64,000 nucleotides of DNA from an uncultured Mollicutes bacterium (lineage in GTDB: Bacteria; Bacillota_I; Bacilli_A; ML615J-28; CAG-313). Of this stretch, positions 17,000-26,502 are shown piece by piece. Below the pieces are notes generated by a model, which was not told where the DNA came from, ran no database searches, and saw only the letters and a program-made list of their open reading frames with translations. A program made the translations under genes and the position numbers. The number at the start of each line of letters is the position of its first letter. The stretch's first letter is position 1. The DNA lies in NCBI GenBank assembly GCA_900538885.1, contig UQAI01000002.1:22425-86424 (forward strand), given 5' to 3'.

Positions 17000-17572
17000 C
17001 TAAATCTTTTTTAATAAGCGTAATGCTTGTTTTACGGCATCTTTTAGTTCAGTTGAATCATCAATTACTAATTTCTTAGTAACGTTTTTAATTTCAACAT
17101 TACTATAACCTAAAGATTTAAGAGCGATACCTACATTTTCTAATTTTTCACTATTAGATTTAGTGGTAGCATCTGCTGTAAAGTTGACTTTACCTTTTAA
17201 GTCAAGAATGATTTGTTGACTAAGTTTATTACCAATACCAGGGAAACTACAAAAATATTTAGCATTACTATCGTCAAGAGCTTGAACAATTTCGCCAATT
17301 GTACTAGAAGCAAGAATCGCAAGGGCTCCTTTTGGTCCTAAACCTTTAACACTAATTAAACTAATAAACATTTGCTTTTCTTCGATGGTTCCAAAACCAT
17401 AAAGTTCAATGGCATCTTCACGAACATTTTGATATACATAAATAGTGGTGCTACTATCCTTTTCAAATTGATAGGGATTAGGGACTTTAACTAAGTAACC
17501 AACGCCATAACATTCGATGGTAATGTGTGTAGCACAAACTTCTGTGATTTGACCTTTAAAATAACTATACAT
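17000..17572 (-). CDS. ruvA: Holliday junction branch migration protein RuvA
   Basis: A 190-residue RuvA, the tetrameric DNA-binding partner of RuvB in branch migration. Domain I starts MYSYFKGQITEV. Domain II has the helix-hairpin-helix ISVKGLGPKGALAIL and a second one, SFPGIGNKLSQQII. Domain III, which contacts RuvB, is the C-terminal helical part. The ATG at 17572 is preceded by AGAGGTG; the longer frame to 17605 has no such site. ruvA points away from ruvB, whereas the usual arrangement is a co-directional ruvAB operon. Confidence 0.94.
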   Translation of the reverse strand: MYSYFKGQITEVCATHITIECYGVGYLVKVPNPYQFEKDSSTTIYVYQNVREDAIELYGFGTIEEKQMFISLISVKGLGPKGALAILASSTIGEIVQALDDSNAKYFCSFPGIGNKLSQQIILDLKGKVNFTADATTKSNSEKLENVGIALKSLGYSNVEIKNVTKKLVIDDSTELKDAVKQALRLLKKI

Positions 17573-17593
17573 AATACACCTCTTATTACGTGT

Positions 17594-17622
17594 ATTATAG
17601 CACAAAATTAGATTTATTGCAA
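17594..17622 (-). promoter_or_regulatory. Sigma-A promoter of ruvA
   Basis: On the minus strand, TTGCAA (17622-17617), a 17-bp spacer and TATAAT (17599-17594). It lies in the 68-bp gap between the divergent ruvA and ruvB starts. Confidence 0.78.
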
Positions 17623-17640
17623 AAAGAAAGGGTGACTTTT

Positions 17641-18639
17641 TTGGAAAATATAATGGATAAAAAACAAATTGATGGTGATGAACTTGAAGTCACCTTACGT
17701 CCGAAATATTTAAGTGAATATGTTGGACAAGATGAAATTAAAGAAATGATGAAAGTTTTCATCTCAACGGCTCGTGATCGTGGTGAAAGTCTAGACCATG
17801 TTTTACTTTATGGTCCTCCAGGACTTGGTAAAACAACACTTGCTAATATCATAGCGAATGAAATGAAAACAAACTTAAAAGTAACAACCGGACCTGCTTT
17901 ATCGCGTCCTGGAGATCTTGCCTCTATTCTTTCATCACTTGAACCAGGTGATATTTTATTTATCGATGAAATTCACCGTATTCCTAAAGTAATTGAAGAA
18001 ATTCTTTATTCCGCAATGGAAGATTATGCGATTGACATTGTAATGGGGAAAGACACTAATGCGATGACGCTTAGAATTGATCTTCCTCCATTTACTTTGG
18101 TAGGGGCGACCACTAGATTTGGTGATTTAACCGCTCCAATGCGAGATCGTTTTGGAATCGTTCATCAATTGAAGTATTACACAACTAGTGAACTTGGAAC
18201 AATCATTAAGAGAACATCATCAATTTTCTCATTTTCAATAGATGATGATGCGGTAGTAGAACTTGCAAGAAGATCACGAGGAACTCCGCGTATTGCTAAT
18301 CGTTTATTTAGACGAATTAGAGATTTTGCTCAATATGAGGGATTAACCCATATTACTAAAGAAATAACTGATTATGCTTTAAATAAAATGAACATTGATA
18401 AGGGTGGACTTGACATTACTGACCGTAAGTATTTAAAGTGTTTAGTTGAACGTTTTAATGGAGGACCTGCGGGAATTGAAGCACTAGCATCAACTATTTC
18501 AGAAGAAGCAGTAACTCTAGAAGATGTTAATGAACCATACTTACTTCAAGAAGGTTACATTGTTAGAAGCCATCGTGGTAGAGTTGCTACTGAAAAAACA
18601 TATGAACATTTAGGAATTAAAAGAGGTGGAATGTTTTGA
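17641..18639 (+). CDS. ruvB: Holliday junction branch migration helicase RuvB
   Basis: A 332-residue AAA+ motor of the RuvAB complex. It has the RuvB N-terminus ([12 protein letters not shown]), Walker [10 protein letters not shown], Walker B FIDEIHR, sensor 1 GATTR, and the arginine finger and winged-helix C-terminus (RSHRGRVAT). I use the TTG at 17641 because AAAGGGTGA sits 5 nt upstream. The ATG four codons later is too far from that site, and the frame further upstream lacks one. The TGA overlaps the queA start. Confidence 0.95.
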   Translation: MENIMDKKQIDGDELEVTLRPKYLSEYVGQDEIKEMMKVFISTARDRGESLDHVLLYGPPGLGKTTLANIIANEMKTNLKVTTGPALSRPGDLASILSSLEPGDILFIDEIHRIPKVIEEILYSAMEDYAIDIVMGKDTNAMTLRIDLPPFTLVGATTRFGDLTAPMRDRFGIVHQLKYYTTSELGTIIKRTSSIFSFSIDDDAVVELARRSRGTPRIANRLFRRIRDFAQYEGLTHITKEITDYALNKMNIDKGGLDITDRKYLKCLVERFNGGPAGIEALASTISEEAVTLEDVNEPYLLQEGYIVRSHRGRVATEKTYEHLGIKRGGMF

Positions 18640-19661
18640 AACTAGAAGAATTTGATTATTATTTACCCGAAAGACTAATTGCTCAAACTCCTCTTGAAAA
18701 AAGAAGTAATTCAAGATTATTAGTACTTGACAAAAAAACGGGAGAAATAGAACACAAACATTTTTATGACTTAACTAGTATGTTAACAGATAATGATGTT
18801 TTAGTTTTAAATGATACAAAAGTATTACCTTCAAGAATTTATGGCGAAAAAGAAGACACAAAAGCATGGATTGAAGTATTACTATTAAAAGAGATTAGAC
18901 CAAATGTATGGGAAACCCTAACTAGACCAGCTAAAAGAGTTAAAGAGGGCACCATAATTTCCTTTAATGGAGGAATCCTTAAAGCTAAATGTATCGGAGT
19001 TGGTCCGGATGGTGAACGAACTTTTGAAATGATGTATGATGGAATCTTCATTGAAATTCTTGAAAAAATAGGAATGATGCCACTTCCTCCTTATATTCAT
19101 GAAAAATTAGATGATGGTGATAGATATCAAACGGTTTATGCGAAAGAATATGGAAGTGCTGCAGCACCAACAGCTGGGCTCCATTTCACAAAAGAAATGC
19201 TTGAAGAATTAAAACAAAAAGGCGTTACGGTATGTTACATTACTTTACATGTAGGCCTAGGCACTTTTAGACCTGTAACAACCGAAACAGTAGAAGACCA
19301 TCATATGCATAGTGAAACATATCATATGGACCAAGCTACTGCTGATATTTTAAATCAAGCAAAATTAGATCATAAGCGTATCATTAGTGTTGGTACAACT
19401 TCAACCAGAACGCTTGAAAGTATTTACAACAAATATGGCAAGTTTGTAGAAACTTGTGAAGATACAAGTATCTTTATTTATCCACCTTATGAGTTTAAAG
19501 CAATAGATGCTTTAATCACAAATTTTCATTTACCTAAATCAACCCTTGTAATGCTTGTAAGTGCTCTTGCGGGAAAAGATAATATCATGAGAGCATATAA
19601 AGAAGCAGTTGATAAGGAATATCGCTTTTTCTCATTTGGTGATGCAATGTTTATTAAGTAG
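18636..19661 (+). CDS. queA: S-adenosylmethionine:tRNA ribosyltransferase-isomerase QueA
   Basis: A 341-residue enzyme that adds the epoxycyclopentane ring precursor to preQ1-modified tRNA in queuosine synthesis. Family hallmarks are [14 protein letters not shown] at the start, [27 protein letters not shown]-like TLHVGLGTF, and [10 protein letters not shown] near the end. It starts at TTG with AGAGGTGG upstream and overlaps the ruvB stop by 4 bp, an arrangement common in Firmicutes. No tgt gene follows; it must lie elsewhere if the pathway is complete. Confidence 0.96.
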   Translation: MKLEEFDYYLPERLIAQTPLEKRSNSRLLVLDKKTGEIEHKHFYDLTSMLTDNDVLVLNDTKVLPSRIYGEKEDTKAWIEVLLLKEIRPNVWETLTRPAKRVKEGTIISFNGGILKAKCIGVGPDGERTFEMMYDGIFIEILEKIGMMPLPPYIHEKLDDGDRYQTVYAKEYGSAAAPTAGLHFTKEMLEELKQKGVTVCYITLHVGLGTFRPVTTETVEDHHMHSETYHMDQATADILNQAKLDHKRIISVGTTSTRTLESIYNKYGKFVETCEDTSIFIYPPYEFKAIDALITNFHLPKSTLVMLVSALAGKDNIMRAYKEAVDKEYRFFSFGDAMFIK

Positions 19662-19669
19662 ATGATATT

Positions 19670-20593
19670 ATGAAAAACTTTAAAAATATAAGAATAGTTG
19701 ATAATTTTTATCAAACATCATCTTTTTTCCCAATGCCACTTACCCTTGTGGGAACACTAGATGAAAATGGAAACACTAGTTTTGGTGCATATTCTTTGTG
19801 CTTTCCTTATTATATAGCTGGTAAAGATTATTACGCAATGATTCTTGAATGCCGTAATAGTTCTAACACTTGTAAAGGCATTTTAAGAAGTGGAAAATGT
19901 ACAATTAATTTTTTACCATATTCTAAACGAATCTTTAAAGAACATGTTCGTTTAGGTTATCCCGGAGATACACCTGAAGAAAAAATGAAAGATTTCAAAT
20001 TTAATGTTGAAACTTCAATTTCTCAAGATGAAGATCCAAATCATAACTATCCTAAAATAATAAGTGAGGCCTTACAGGTTTTCGAATGTACTTGGGTAAG
20101 TGAATTAGATAATGCAAGTAATGATGAAATAAAAGAAGAATATGATGGCCCATATCATAATTTTAATGGAATTACCTCAAAATATGGTGCTCATTTCATT
20201 CTTAAAATCGATCGCATTTTAGTAAAAGATAAATACTATGATGCTTTAATTAATGGAGTTAACACCCATAATTTTTGCCCACTTCCTACTAATTGGGGAT
20301 ACCGCGATTCTACTAATTTTTGGTGTTCTGCTTTCCGTACTCCAAAACCTGAAAAGGTCCCTAAACGTGAGGTTGACTTAACCTCTGTTCGTTATGCCGC
20401 ATCAAGAGCTGATGATAAAATCAAATTTTCTGATGATGCATTAATGAAATTAGTAAAAGTACCAAGACCATTTTTGAAACTAGTTATTAATGGTTGTATA
20501 AACTGGGCTAAAGAAAATAATTGTACTTTAATTACTTCAAAAGAGATGGATATCATTAACGATAAACGAAGAAAAGAAAAAGTCAAAAAATAA
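19670..20593 (+). CDS. Flavin reductase-like (FMN-binding split barrel) protein
   Basis: A 307-residue protein whose N-terminal half (PLTLVGTLDENGNTSFGAYSL and the region after it) resembles FMN-binding split-barrel flavin reductases or flavoredoxins. The C-terminal half is helical and basic, and I do not recognise it. The start is 8 bp after queA with no clear ribosome binding site, so it is probably the coupled last gene of the ruvB-queA unit. A terminator follows. Substrate and partner are unknown. Confidence 0.7.
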   Translation: MKNFKNIRIVDNFYQTSSFFPMPLTLVGTLDENGNTSFGAYSLCFPYYIAGKDYYAMILECRNSSNTCKGILRSGKCTINFLPYSKRIFKEHVRLGYPGDTPEEKMKDFKFNVETSISQDEDPNHNYPKIISEALQVFECTWVSELDNASNDEIKEEYDGPYHNFNGITSKYGAHFILKIDRILVKDKYYDALINGVNTHNFCPLPTNWGYRDSTNFWCSAFRTPKPEKVPKREVDLTSVRYAASRADDKIKFSDDALMKLVKVPRPFLKLVINGCINWAKENNCTLITSKEMDIINDKRRKEKVKK

Positions 20594-20607
20594 ATATTAT
20601 GTAAAAG

Positions 20608-20635
20608 AATCCTAAATTAATTAGGATTTTTTGTT
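20608..20635 (+). terminator. Intrinsic terminator after the flavin-reductase-like gene
   Basis: AATCCTAA (20608-20615) pairs with TTAGGATT, followed by TTTTTG. Confidence 0.75.
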
Positions 20636-20757
20636 TATTGTAATTTATTTATAGGAAATAATTGCTAATTAAAAAATAAAAAATGATGGTTATTTTGTCT
20701 AAAAAAAGAAGCAATTACAAGTTAATAATTAAAACATATGCAAAAAAATGAAAGATG

Positions 20758-20766
20758 TGGTATAAT
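20758..20766 (+). promoter_or_regulatory. Extended -10 promoter of the glycogen operon
   Basis: TGG directly precedes TATAAT (20761-20766), an extended -10. No good -35 is visible (ATGCAA at 20739-20744 is weak). Confidence 0.6.
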
Positions 20767-20792
20767 AAATTTAGAAAATGGGGTGATATCGC

Positions 20793-22631
20793 ATGAATGA
20801 TCAAGGTATTTATTACTTTCACCAAGGCACAAGTGCTGAAGCATATGACTTATTAGGTTCACATTACACACCGACGGAAACAACATTTAGAGTGTGGGCT
20901 CCAAATGCTAGAAGTGTTAGTGTGGTTGGTGATTTTAATGCTTGGGATAAGACAAAGAATATCATGAATAAAATTACCGCCGAAGGTTTATATGAGGTAG
21001 TAATTAAAAATGTTAAAGAATATGATTGTTATCAATATGCGATAACATCTCGAACTGGTAAAGTAATTATGAAAAGTGATCCCTATGCTTTTCATAGTGA
21101 ACTTAGACCAAAACGAGCATCTAAAGTATACGATTTAGATAAATACAAATTTACTGATGAAAAGTGGATGAAAAATAGAAAGAATGTTCAAAACTATCAT
21201 GCTCCTATCAATATTTATGAGGTGCATTTAGGTTCTTGGCGAAAATATCATGATGGTGAGACTTTTGATTATATTAAGACAGCCCATGAGTTAAGTGATT
21301 ACGCAGTGAAAATGGGATATACGCATATTGAAATATTACCAATATCAGAATATCCATATGACCCTTCATGGGGCTATCAAGTTACTGGATATTATTCTGT
21401 AACCTCTAGATATGGGACTCCTAGTGATTTTATGGAATTTATAAATATATGTCATAATAAGGGCTTAGGAGTAATTTTAGACTGGGTTCCCGGACATTTC
21501 ACTAAAGATAATCATGGTCTTATTAATTTTGATGGTGATAATGTTTATGAACCAAGTGATGAAACAAGAAAAGAAAATAAGGGATGGGGTACTAGATGTT
21601 TTGATTATGGAAGATGTGAAGTTCAAAGTTTTTTAGTATCAAACGCTATGTTTTTTGTGAAGAAATTTCATATTGATGGAATTAGAATGGATGCGGTAGC
21701 TTCAATGCTTTATCTAGATTATGGTAAAAATGATGGTGAATGGCATCCAAATAGTTTTGGAACCAACATTAATTTAGAAGCGGTAGCGTTCTTAAAGAAA
21801 TGTAATGATGCAATTCATCAAGCTTATCCTGAAGTTTTAATGATTGCTGAAGAATCCACCGCATACCCTAAGATAACAGTACCTACTGAGTATGGGGGAT
21901 TAGGATTTGATTATAAATGGAATATGGGATGGATGAATGATACTTTATCCTACATTAAAGATGATCCAATATATCGTCAGTATCATCATGATAAATTAAC
22001 ATTCCAAATGACTTACATTTATAGTGAACACTATATCTTACCACTTAGTCATGATGAAGTTGTGCATATGAAAGGATCATTAATCAATAAAATGCCTGGT
22101 TCATATGAACAAAAATTTGCAGGTCTTAAAGTTTATCTTACCTATATGATGACACACCCTGGTAAAAAATTGTTATTTATGGGTGGAGAAATAGGACAAT
22201 TTAGAGAATGGAACGAAGACCGTGAAATTGATTGGTCAGTCTTACAATATCAACAACATCAAGGACTTCAAAAATATAATGAACATTTAAATAATTTATA
22301 TAAAACATCAATTGCTTTATATGAGAATGATTATAACTGGGATGGCTTTAAATGGTTAGTTGTAAATGATAATACACGAAATGTTTTATCCTATGCAAGA
22401 ATGTCACAAGGCGAAGAGATGTTAGTTATCCTAAACTTCTCATTTAATATGTGGTTTGATTATAAAATTTCAGATGTAGAGAATGGTGAGTATGAAATCA
22501 TACTTGCAAGTGATGATGAAGAATATGGTGGTACTCACCACTTAAAAGGCCAAAAATATAAAGTAGAGAATAATGAACTAGTGATATCAATACCATATAG
22601 TTCAGGAATAATATTAAGAAAGGTAAAATAG
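20793..22631 (+). CDS. glgB: 1,4-alpha-glucan branching enzyme GlgB
   Basis: A 612-residue GH13 enzyme that introduces alpha-1,6 branches into glycogen. An N-terminal CBM48-type module (TTFRVWAPNARSVSVVGDFN) is followed by the (beta/alpha)8 barrel. The nucleophile Asp is in GIRMDAVAS, the acid/base Glu in IAEEST, and the stabilising Asp in LSHDEV. A C-terminal beta domain ends the protein. It is the first gene of glgBCDAP and is preceded by GGGGTGA. Confidence 0.96.
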   Translation: MNDQGIYYFHQGTSAEAYDLLGSHYTPTETTFRVWAPNARSVSVVGDFNAWDKTKNIMNKITAEGLYEVVIKNVKEYDCYQYAITSRTGKVIMKSDPYAFHSELRPKRASKVYDLDKYKFTDEKWMKNRKNVQNYHAPINIYEVHLGSWRKYHDGETFDYIKTAHELSDYAVKMGYTHIEILPISEYPYDPSWGYQVTGYYSVTSRYGTPSDFMEFINICHNKGLGVILDWVPGHFTKDNHGLINFDGDNVYEPSDETRKENKGWGTRCFDYGRCEVQSFLVSNAMFFVKKFHIDGIRMDAVASMLYLDYGKNDGEWHPNSFGTNINLEAVAFLKKCNDAIHQAYPEVLMIAEESTAYPKITVPTEYGGLGFDYKWNMGWMNDTLSYIKDDPIYRQYHHDKLTFQMTYIYSEHYILPLSHDEVVHMKGSLINKMPGSYEQKFAGLKVYLTYMMTHPGKKLLFMGGEIGQFREWNEDREIDWSVLQYQQHQGLQKYNEHLNNLYKTSIALYENDYNWDGFKWLVVNDNTRNVLSYARMSQGEEMLVILNFSFNMWFDYKISDVENGEYEIILASDDEEYGGTHHLKGQKYKVENNELVISIPYSSGIILRKVK

Positions 22632-22634
22632 AAT

Positions 22635-23834
22635 ATGTATAATAGTAAAAAATGTATTGCAATGTTATTAGCTGGTGGTCAAGGAAGCCGTTTATACGCA
22701 CTTACCACAAAGGTTGCTAAACCAGCCGTATCATTTGGTGCGAAATATCGAATTATTGATTTCACTTTATCAAATTGTGTAAATTCAAATATTGATACTG
22801 TTGGAGTACTTACTCAGTATCAACCACTAATCTTAAATGAATATATTGGTAATGGTCAACCTTGGGATCTAGACCGTACATATGGTGGAGTTCAAATTTT
22901 ACCACCTTATCAAGCTAAAGATCGTATGGACTGGTATAAAGGCACAGCTAATGCTATTTTTCAAAATATTGGTTATATTGAAAAATATAATCCTGAACAT
23001 GTTTTAATCTTATCAGGAGACCATATTTATAAAATGGACTATAACAAAATGTTAGAGTATCATATTAAAAATAATGCGGACTGTACTATTGCGGTACTTG
23101 AAGTGCCACTAAGTGAGGCCAGCCGTTTTGGTATTATGAATACTGATGAGAATAATCGTATTGTAGAATTTGAAGAAAAGCCAAAAGTGCCAAAGAGTAA
23201 TAAAGCTTCAATGGGAATTTATATTTTCAAAAAAGAAAAACTTGTAGAATACTTAAAAGCGGATAATGAAGATCCTAAATCACAAAATGACTTTGGCAAA
23301 AATATTATTCCTAATATGTTAAATGCCGGTGAAAAGATGGTAGCCTATCCGTTTAAAGGATACTGGAAAGATGTTGGTACAATTGATAGTTTATGGGAAG
23401 CAAACCAAGATTTAATTGGTGAACACCCTAAATTTGATATCTATAATCCACATTGGAAAATTCATTCTCGTAATATTGGGATCGAACCACAATATATTGG
23501 TGAAGATGCTAAAATTGTTAATTCATTAATTACTGGTGGAGCTAAGGTTGAAGGTACAGTTATTAATAGTACAATTGGCTCTAAGGTAGTAATTGAAAAA
23601 GGTGCTGTAGTTAAAGATAGCGTAATTTTCTCAAATGTTACAATTGAAAAAGGTGCGAAGATTAATTATAGTATTATTGATGAAAATGTTATAATTGGTA
23701 AAAAAGCCATAGTAGGAGCTGAAAAAGCAGAAGGCGTTAAAATTGCGGTTATAGGCCGTGATGTTAAGGTTGATGCAGGTGCAATTGTTGAAGCAGGCTC
23801 TAATATTGAACACGACGTTAGAAAGGAGGAATAA
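22635..23834 (+). CDS. glgC: Glucose-1-phosphate adenylyltransferase GlgC
   Basis: A 399-residue ADP-glucose pyrophosphorylase, the committed step of glycogen synthesis. The nucleotide-binding loop [14 protein letters not shown], the [16 protein letters not shown] stretch and [11 protein letters not shown] are intact. The C-terminus is a left-handed beta-helix of hexapeptide repeats. It starts 3 bp after glgB and ends directly before the glgD ribosome binding site. It probably works as a heteromer with GlgD. Confidence 0.96.
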   Translation: MYNSKKCIAMLLAGGQGSRLYALTTKVAKPAVSFGAKYRIIDFTLSNCVNSNIDTVGVLTQYQPLILNEYIGNGQPWDLDRTYGGVQILPPYQAKDRMDWYKGTANAIFQNIGYIEKYNPEHVLILSGDHIYKMDYNKMLEYHIKNNADCTIAVLEVPLSEASRFGIMNTDENNRIVEFEEKPKVPKSNKASMGIYIFKKEKLVEYLKADNEDPKSQNDFGKNIIPNMLNAGEKMVAYPFKGYWKDVGTIDSLWEANQDLIGEHPKFDIYNPHWKIHSRNIGIEPQYIGEDAKIVNSLITGGAKVEGTVINSTIGSKVVIEKGAVVKDSVIFSNVTIEKGAKINYSIIDENVIIGKKAIVGAEKAEGVKIAVIGRDVKVDAGAIVEAGSNIEHDVRKEE

Positions 23835-23835
23835 G

Positions 23836-24951
23836 ATGAACGCTGCAGGTATTATTTTTGCGAATTTACAAAATGAAATGTTAGATGAGTTAACCCGTAA
23901 AAGAACAACTGCTTCCTTACCATTTGGAGGACGTTATCGTTTAATTGACTTTGCTCTTTCTAATATTGTTTGTGCCGACATCGTTAATGTTGCGGTAATA
24001 GCACAAAAGAATTATCAGTCATTAATGGACCATGTGGGTTCAGGTAAAGATTGGGACTTATCACGTCGTAATGGCGGCTTAACAATTTTTCCACCATTTA
24101 GTAACTATAAGAGTGATTTCCTTTATACTAATCGCTTAGAAGCCTTAAAAACAATTAGAGGTTTTATCTCAAAAGTTAAAGATGATATAATTGTTTTAAT
24201 GGATTGTGATAGTGTTAATGTTATTGATTTTGAAAAAGTAATTAATGAACATCTTGAAAGACAAGCAGATATTACAGTGCTATATCAAGAATGCACAGTT
24301 CCAAGTACACTTAAAAATCATATGAGTTTTGAGGTTTCAGATAATGGGAGAATTACTAAAGGAACATTAACATCAGATGAAGGCAAAAAAGCTAAAGTTG
24401 GTATTAATGTTTGGGTTATGAGTCGTCGTCTTTTACAAAGTGCAGTTGATGAAGCTATTTCATTAGGTTTAAATAACTTTGAAAGAGACATAATATTAAA
24501 TAATATATCTAGTTTAAAAGTATATGGATATAAATATACAGGAATTTATTTACCAATTACTTCAATGGAAGACTATTACAAAAATAATATGAAACTACTT
24601 GATCCAAGTATTCGTGAGGCTATTTTTGAACAAGAAGATCACCACATCTACACTAAGGTTAGAGACTCAGCTCCAACAAGATATGGAAATGATGCTAAAG
24701 TTGAAAATAGTTTTATCGCTGACGGATGTGAAATTGAAGGAACCGTTATCAATAGCATTCTTTTTAGAGGTGTAAAAGTTGGTAAAGGAACAGTAGTTAA
24801 AAATTCAATTTTAATGCAAGATACTATTACAGGTAATAATGTAACATTAGAGTGCGTAATTACGGATAAGAATGTTGCGATTAGAGATCGTAATCATCTT
24901 GCAGGATGTGAAAAAATACCATACTATTTAAGTAAAAATGCGATGGTATAA
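23836..24951 (+). CDS. glgD: GlgD, regulatory subunit of glucose-1-phosphate adenylyltransferase
   Basis: A 371-residue GlgC paralogue. It keeps the fold (PFGGRYRLIDFALSN, C-terminal hexapeptide helix) but lacks the GGxGxRLxxLT nucleotide loop, having NLQNEMLDELTRKR there. It is therefore the non-catalytic modulatory subunit known from Bacilli. The ATG at 23836 follows AAAGGAGG; the frame extending back into glgC is not used. Confidence 0.93.
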   Translation: MNAAGIIFANLQNEMLDELTRKRTTASLPFGGRYRLIDFALSNIVCADIVNVAVIAQKNYQSLMDHVGSGKDWDLSRRNGGLTIFPPFSNYKSDFLYTNRLEALKTIRGFISKVKDDIIVLMDCDSVNVIDFEKVINEHLERQADITVLYQECTVPSTLKNHMSFEVSDNGRITKGTLTSDEGKKAKVGINVWVMSRRLLQSAVDEAISLGLNNFERDIILNNISSLKVYGYKYTGIYLPITSMEDYYKNNMKLLDPSIREAIFEQEDHHIYTKVRDSAPTRYGNDAKVENSFIADGCEIEGTVINSILFRGVKVGKGTVVKNSILMQDTITGNNVTLECVITDKNVAIRDRNHLAGCEKIPYYLSKNAMV

Positions 24952-25011
24952 TAATCAGTTAATGAAAAAAAATAATAAAGAATAATTTTCTATCTAGGAG
25001 GATATTTATAT

Positions 25012-26475
25012 ATGAATAGTAAAGAACAAACAGTTAAAAAGATTACATTTATCGCTTCTGAATGTCAACCATTTATCGCATCAGGTGGCTTAGGTGATGT
25101 TGTGGGTTCACTTCCTTTACGTATTGCTAAACAAACTAAAGGTGAATACGAACTTACCGTAATCTTACCATATTATTCAAAAATAAATGAAAAGTATCGT
25201 AATAAACTTGTCTATGTTGGACAAACTACCGTTAACCTATCATGGCGTAAACAATATTGTGGTATTTTTAAGTATGAAGAAAAAAATGTAAAGTATTACT
25301 TTATCGATAATGAATATTATTTTAAACGTGATAATCTATATGGCTATTTTGATGATGGTGAACGTTTTGCATATTTCAGTAAAGCCGCAATCGATGTAAT
25401 GCTATACTTAGATGAAGTGCCAGATATTATTCATGTTCATGATTGGCAAACAGGTCTCGTACCAATTTATTTACGTACTTTATATTATGGTGATGTTCGT
25501 TTAATGAATGTTAAAACAATATTTACTATTCATAACATTGAGTATCAAGGCTTATTCTCATTTGATGATGATATTATTGAAGATGTATTTGGTATCTCTA
25601 TTAATGATGCATACATTTTTGAATATCGTGGTTCAATCAATATTATGAAAGGAGCAATGGAAGCCGCAAACTATGTGACAACAGTTAGTCCAAGTTACGC
25701 GGAAGAAATTTGTACACCTGAGTATGCTCATGGCTTGGAAGATGAAATTAACCGAATTAAGGCCGAAAATAAATTAGTTGGTATTTTAAATGGTATTGAT
25801 AAAAACTTTTATAATCCAGCCAAGGATAAAGCTTTATTCGCAAATTATGATCGTAATGATTTTACAAGTAAAGGTCTAAATAAAGTTGAATTACAAAAAA
25901 TGTTAAATTTACCAGTTGATGAAAGTGTTCCAATGATTGGAATGGTAACAAGACTTGTTGGACATAAAGGTTTAGAATTTATTAAAGCAGGCTTTAACGA
26001 ACTTATGGAAATGAATATTCAACTTGTAATTCTTGGTACTGGTGATCCATATTATGAAGGATACTTAAAAGATATGGAAGTTAAATATCATAATAAATTT
26101 AGAGCAGTTATTGCATTTAATCAAGATTTATCACGTAAGATTTATGGATCTGCTGATTTATTCTTAATGCCATCAGCGTCTGAACCTTGTGGCTTATCAC
26201 AAATGATAGCAGCACGTTATGGTGCAATCCCAATGGTTAGAGAAACAGGTGGATTAAAAGATAGTATTATTGATTATAGTAAAACAAATGGAAATGGTTA
26301 TACTTTTACAGGAATGGATTATCATGAGATGTTAAACATGATTAGAAGAGCTGTGAATGATTATCATCAACCTACTTGGAACGAGAAAGTCGGAAAGACA
26401 ATGAATGTTGATTTTGGATGGAGCAGTAGTGCTAAGAAATATGTTTCAATGTATGACAAAATTTTAAATAGTTAA
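25012..26475 (+). CDS. glgA: Glycogen synthase GlgA
   Basis: A 487-residue GT5 glycosyltransferase that extends the glucan from ADP-glucose. The N-terminal motif is SGGLGDVVGSLP (a KxGGL-like loop with Ser in place of Lys). HVHDWQTGLVP and a C-terminal EPCGLSQMIAARYGAIP motif with the retaining-GT catalytic Glu follow. TAGGAGG precedes the ATG. The first 10 residues are a short hydrophilic extension before the usual start (ITFIASE). Confidence 0.96.
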   Translation: MNSKEQTVKKITFIASECQPFIASGGLGDVVGSLPLRIAKQTKGEYELTVILPYYSKINEKYRNKLVYVGQTTVNLSWRKQYCGIFKYEEKNVKYYFIDNEYYFKRDNLYGYFDDGERFAYFSKAAIDVMLYLDEVPDIIHVHDWQTGLVPIYLRTLYYGDVRLMNVKTIFTIHNIEYQGLFSFDDDIIEDVFGISINDAYIFEYRGSINIMKGAMEAANYVTTVSPSYAEEICTPEYAHGLEDEINRIKAENKLVGILNGIDKNFYNPAKDKALFANYDRNDFTSKGLNKVELQKMLNLPVDESVPMIGMVTRLVGHKGLEFIKAGFNELMEMNIQLVILGTGDPYYEGYLKDMEVKYHNKFRAVIAFNQDLSRKIYGSADLFLMPSASEPCGLSQMIAARYGAIPMVRETGGLKDSIIDYSKTNGNGYTFTGMDYHEMLNMIRRAVNDYHQPTWNEKVGKTMNVDFGWSSSAKKYVSMYDKILNS

Positions 26476-26502
26476 TAACTATTTAAATAGAAAGGTAATG
26501 AA

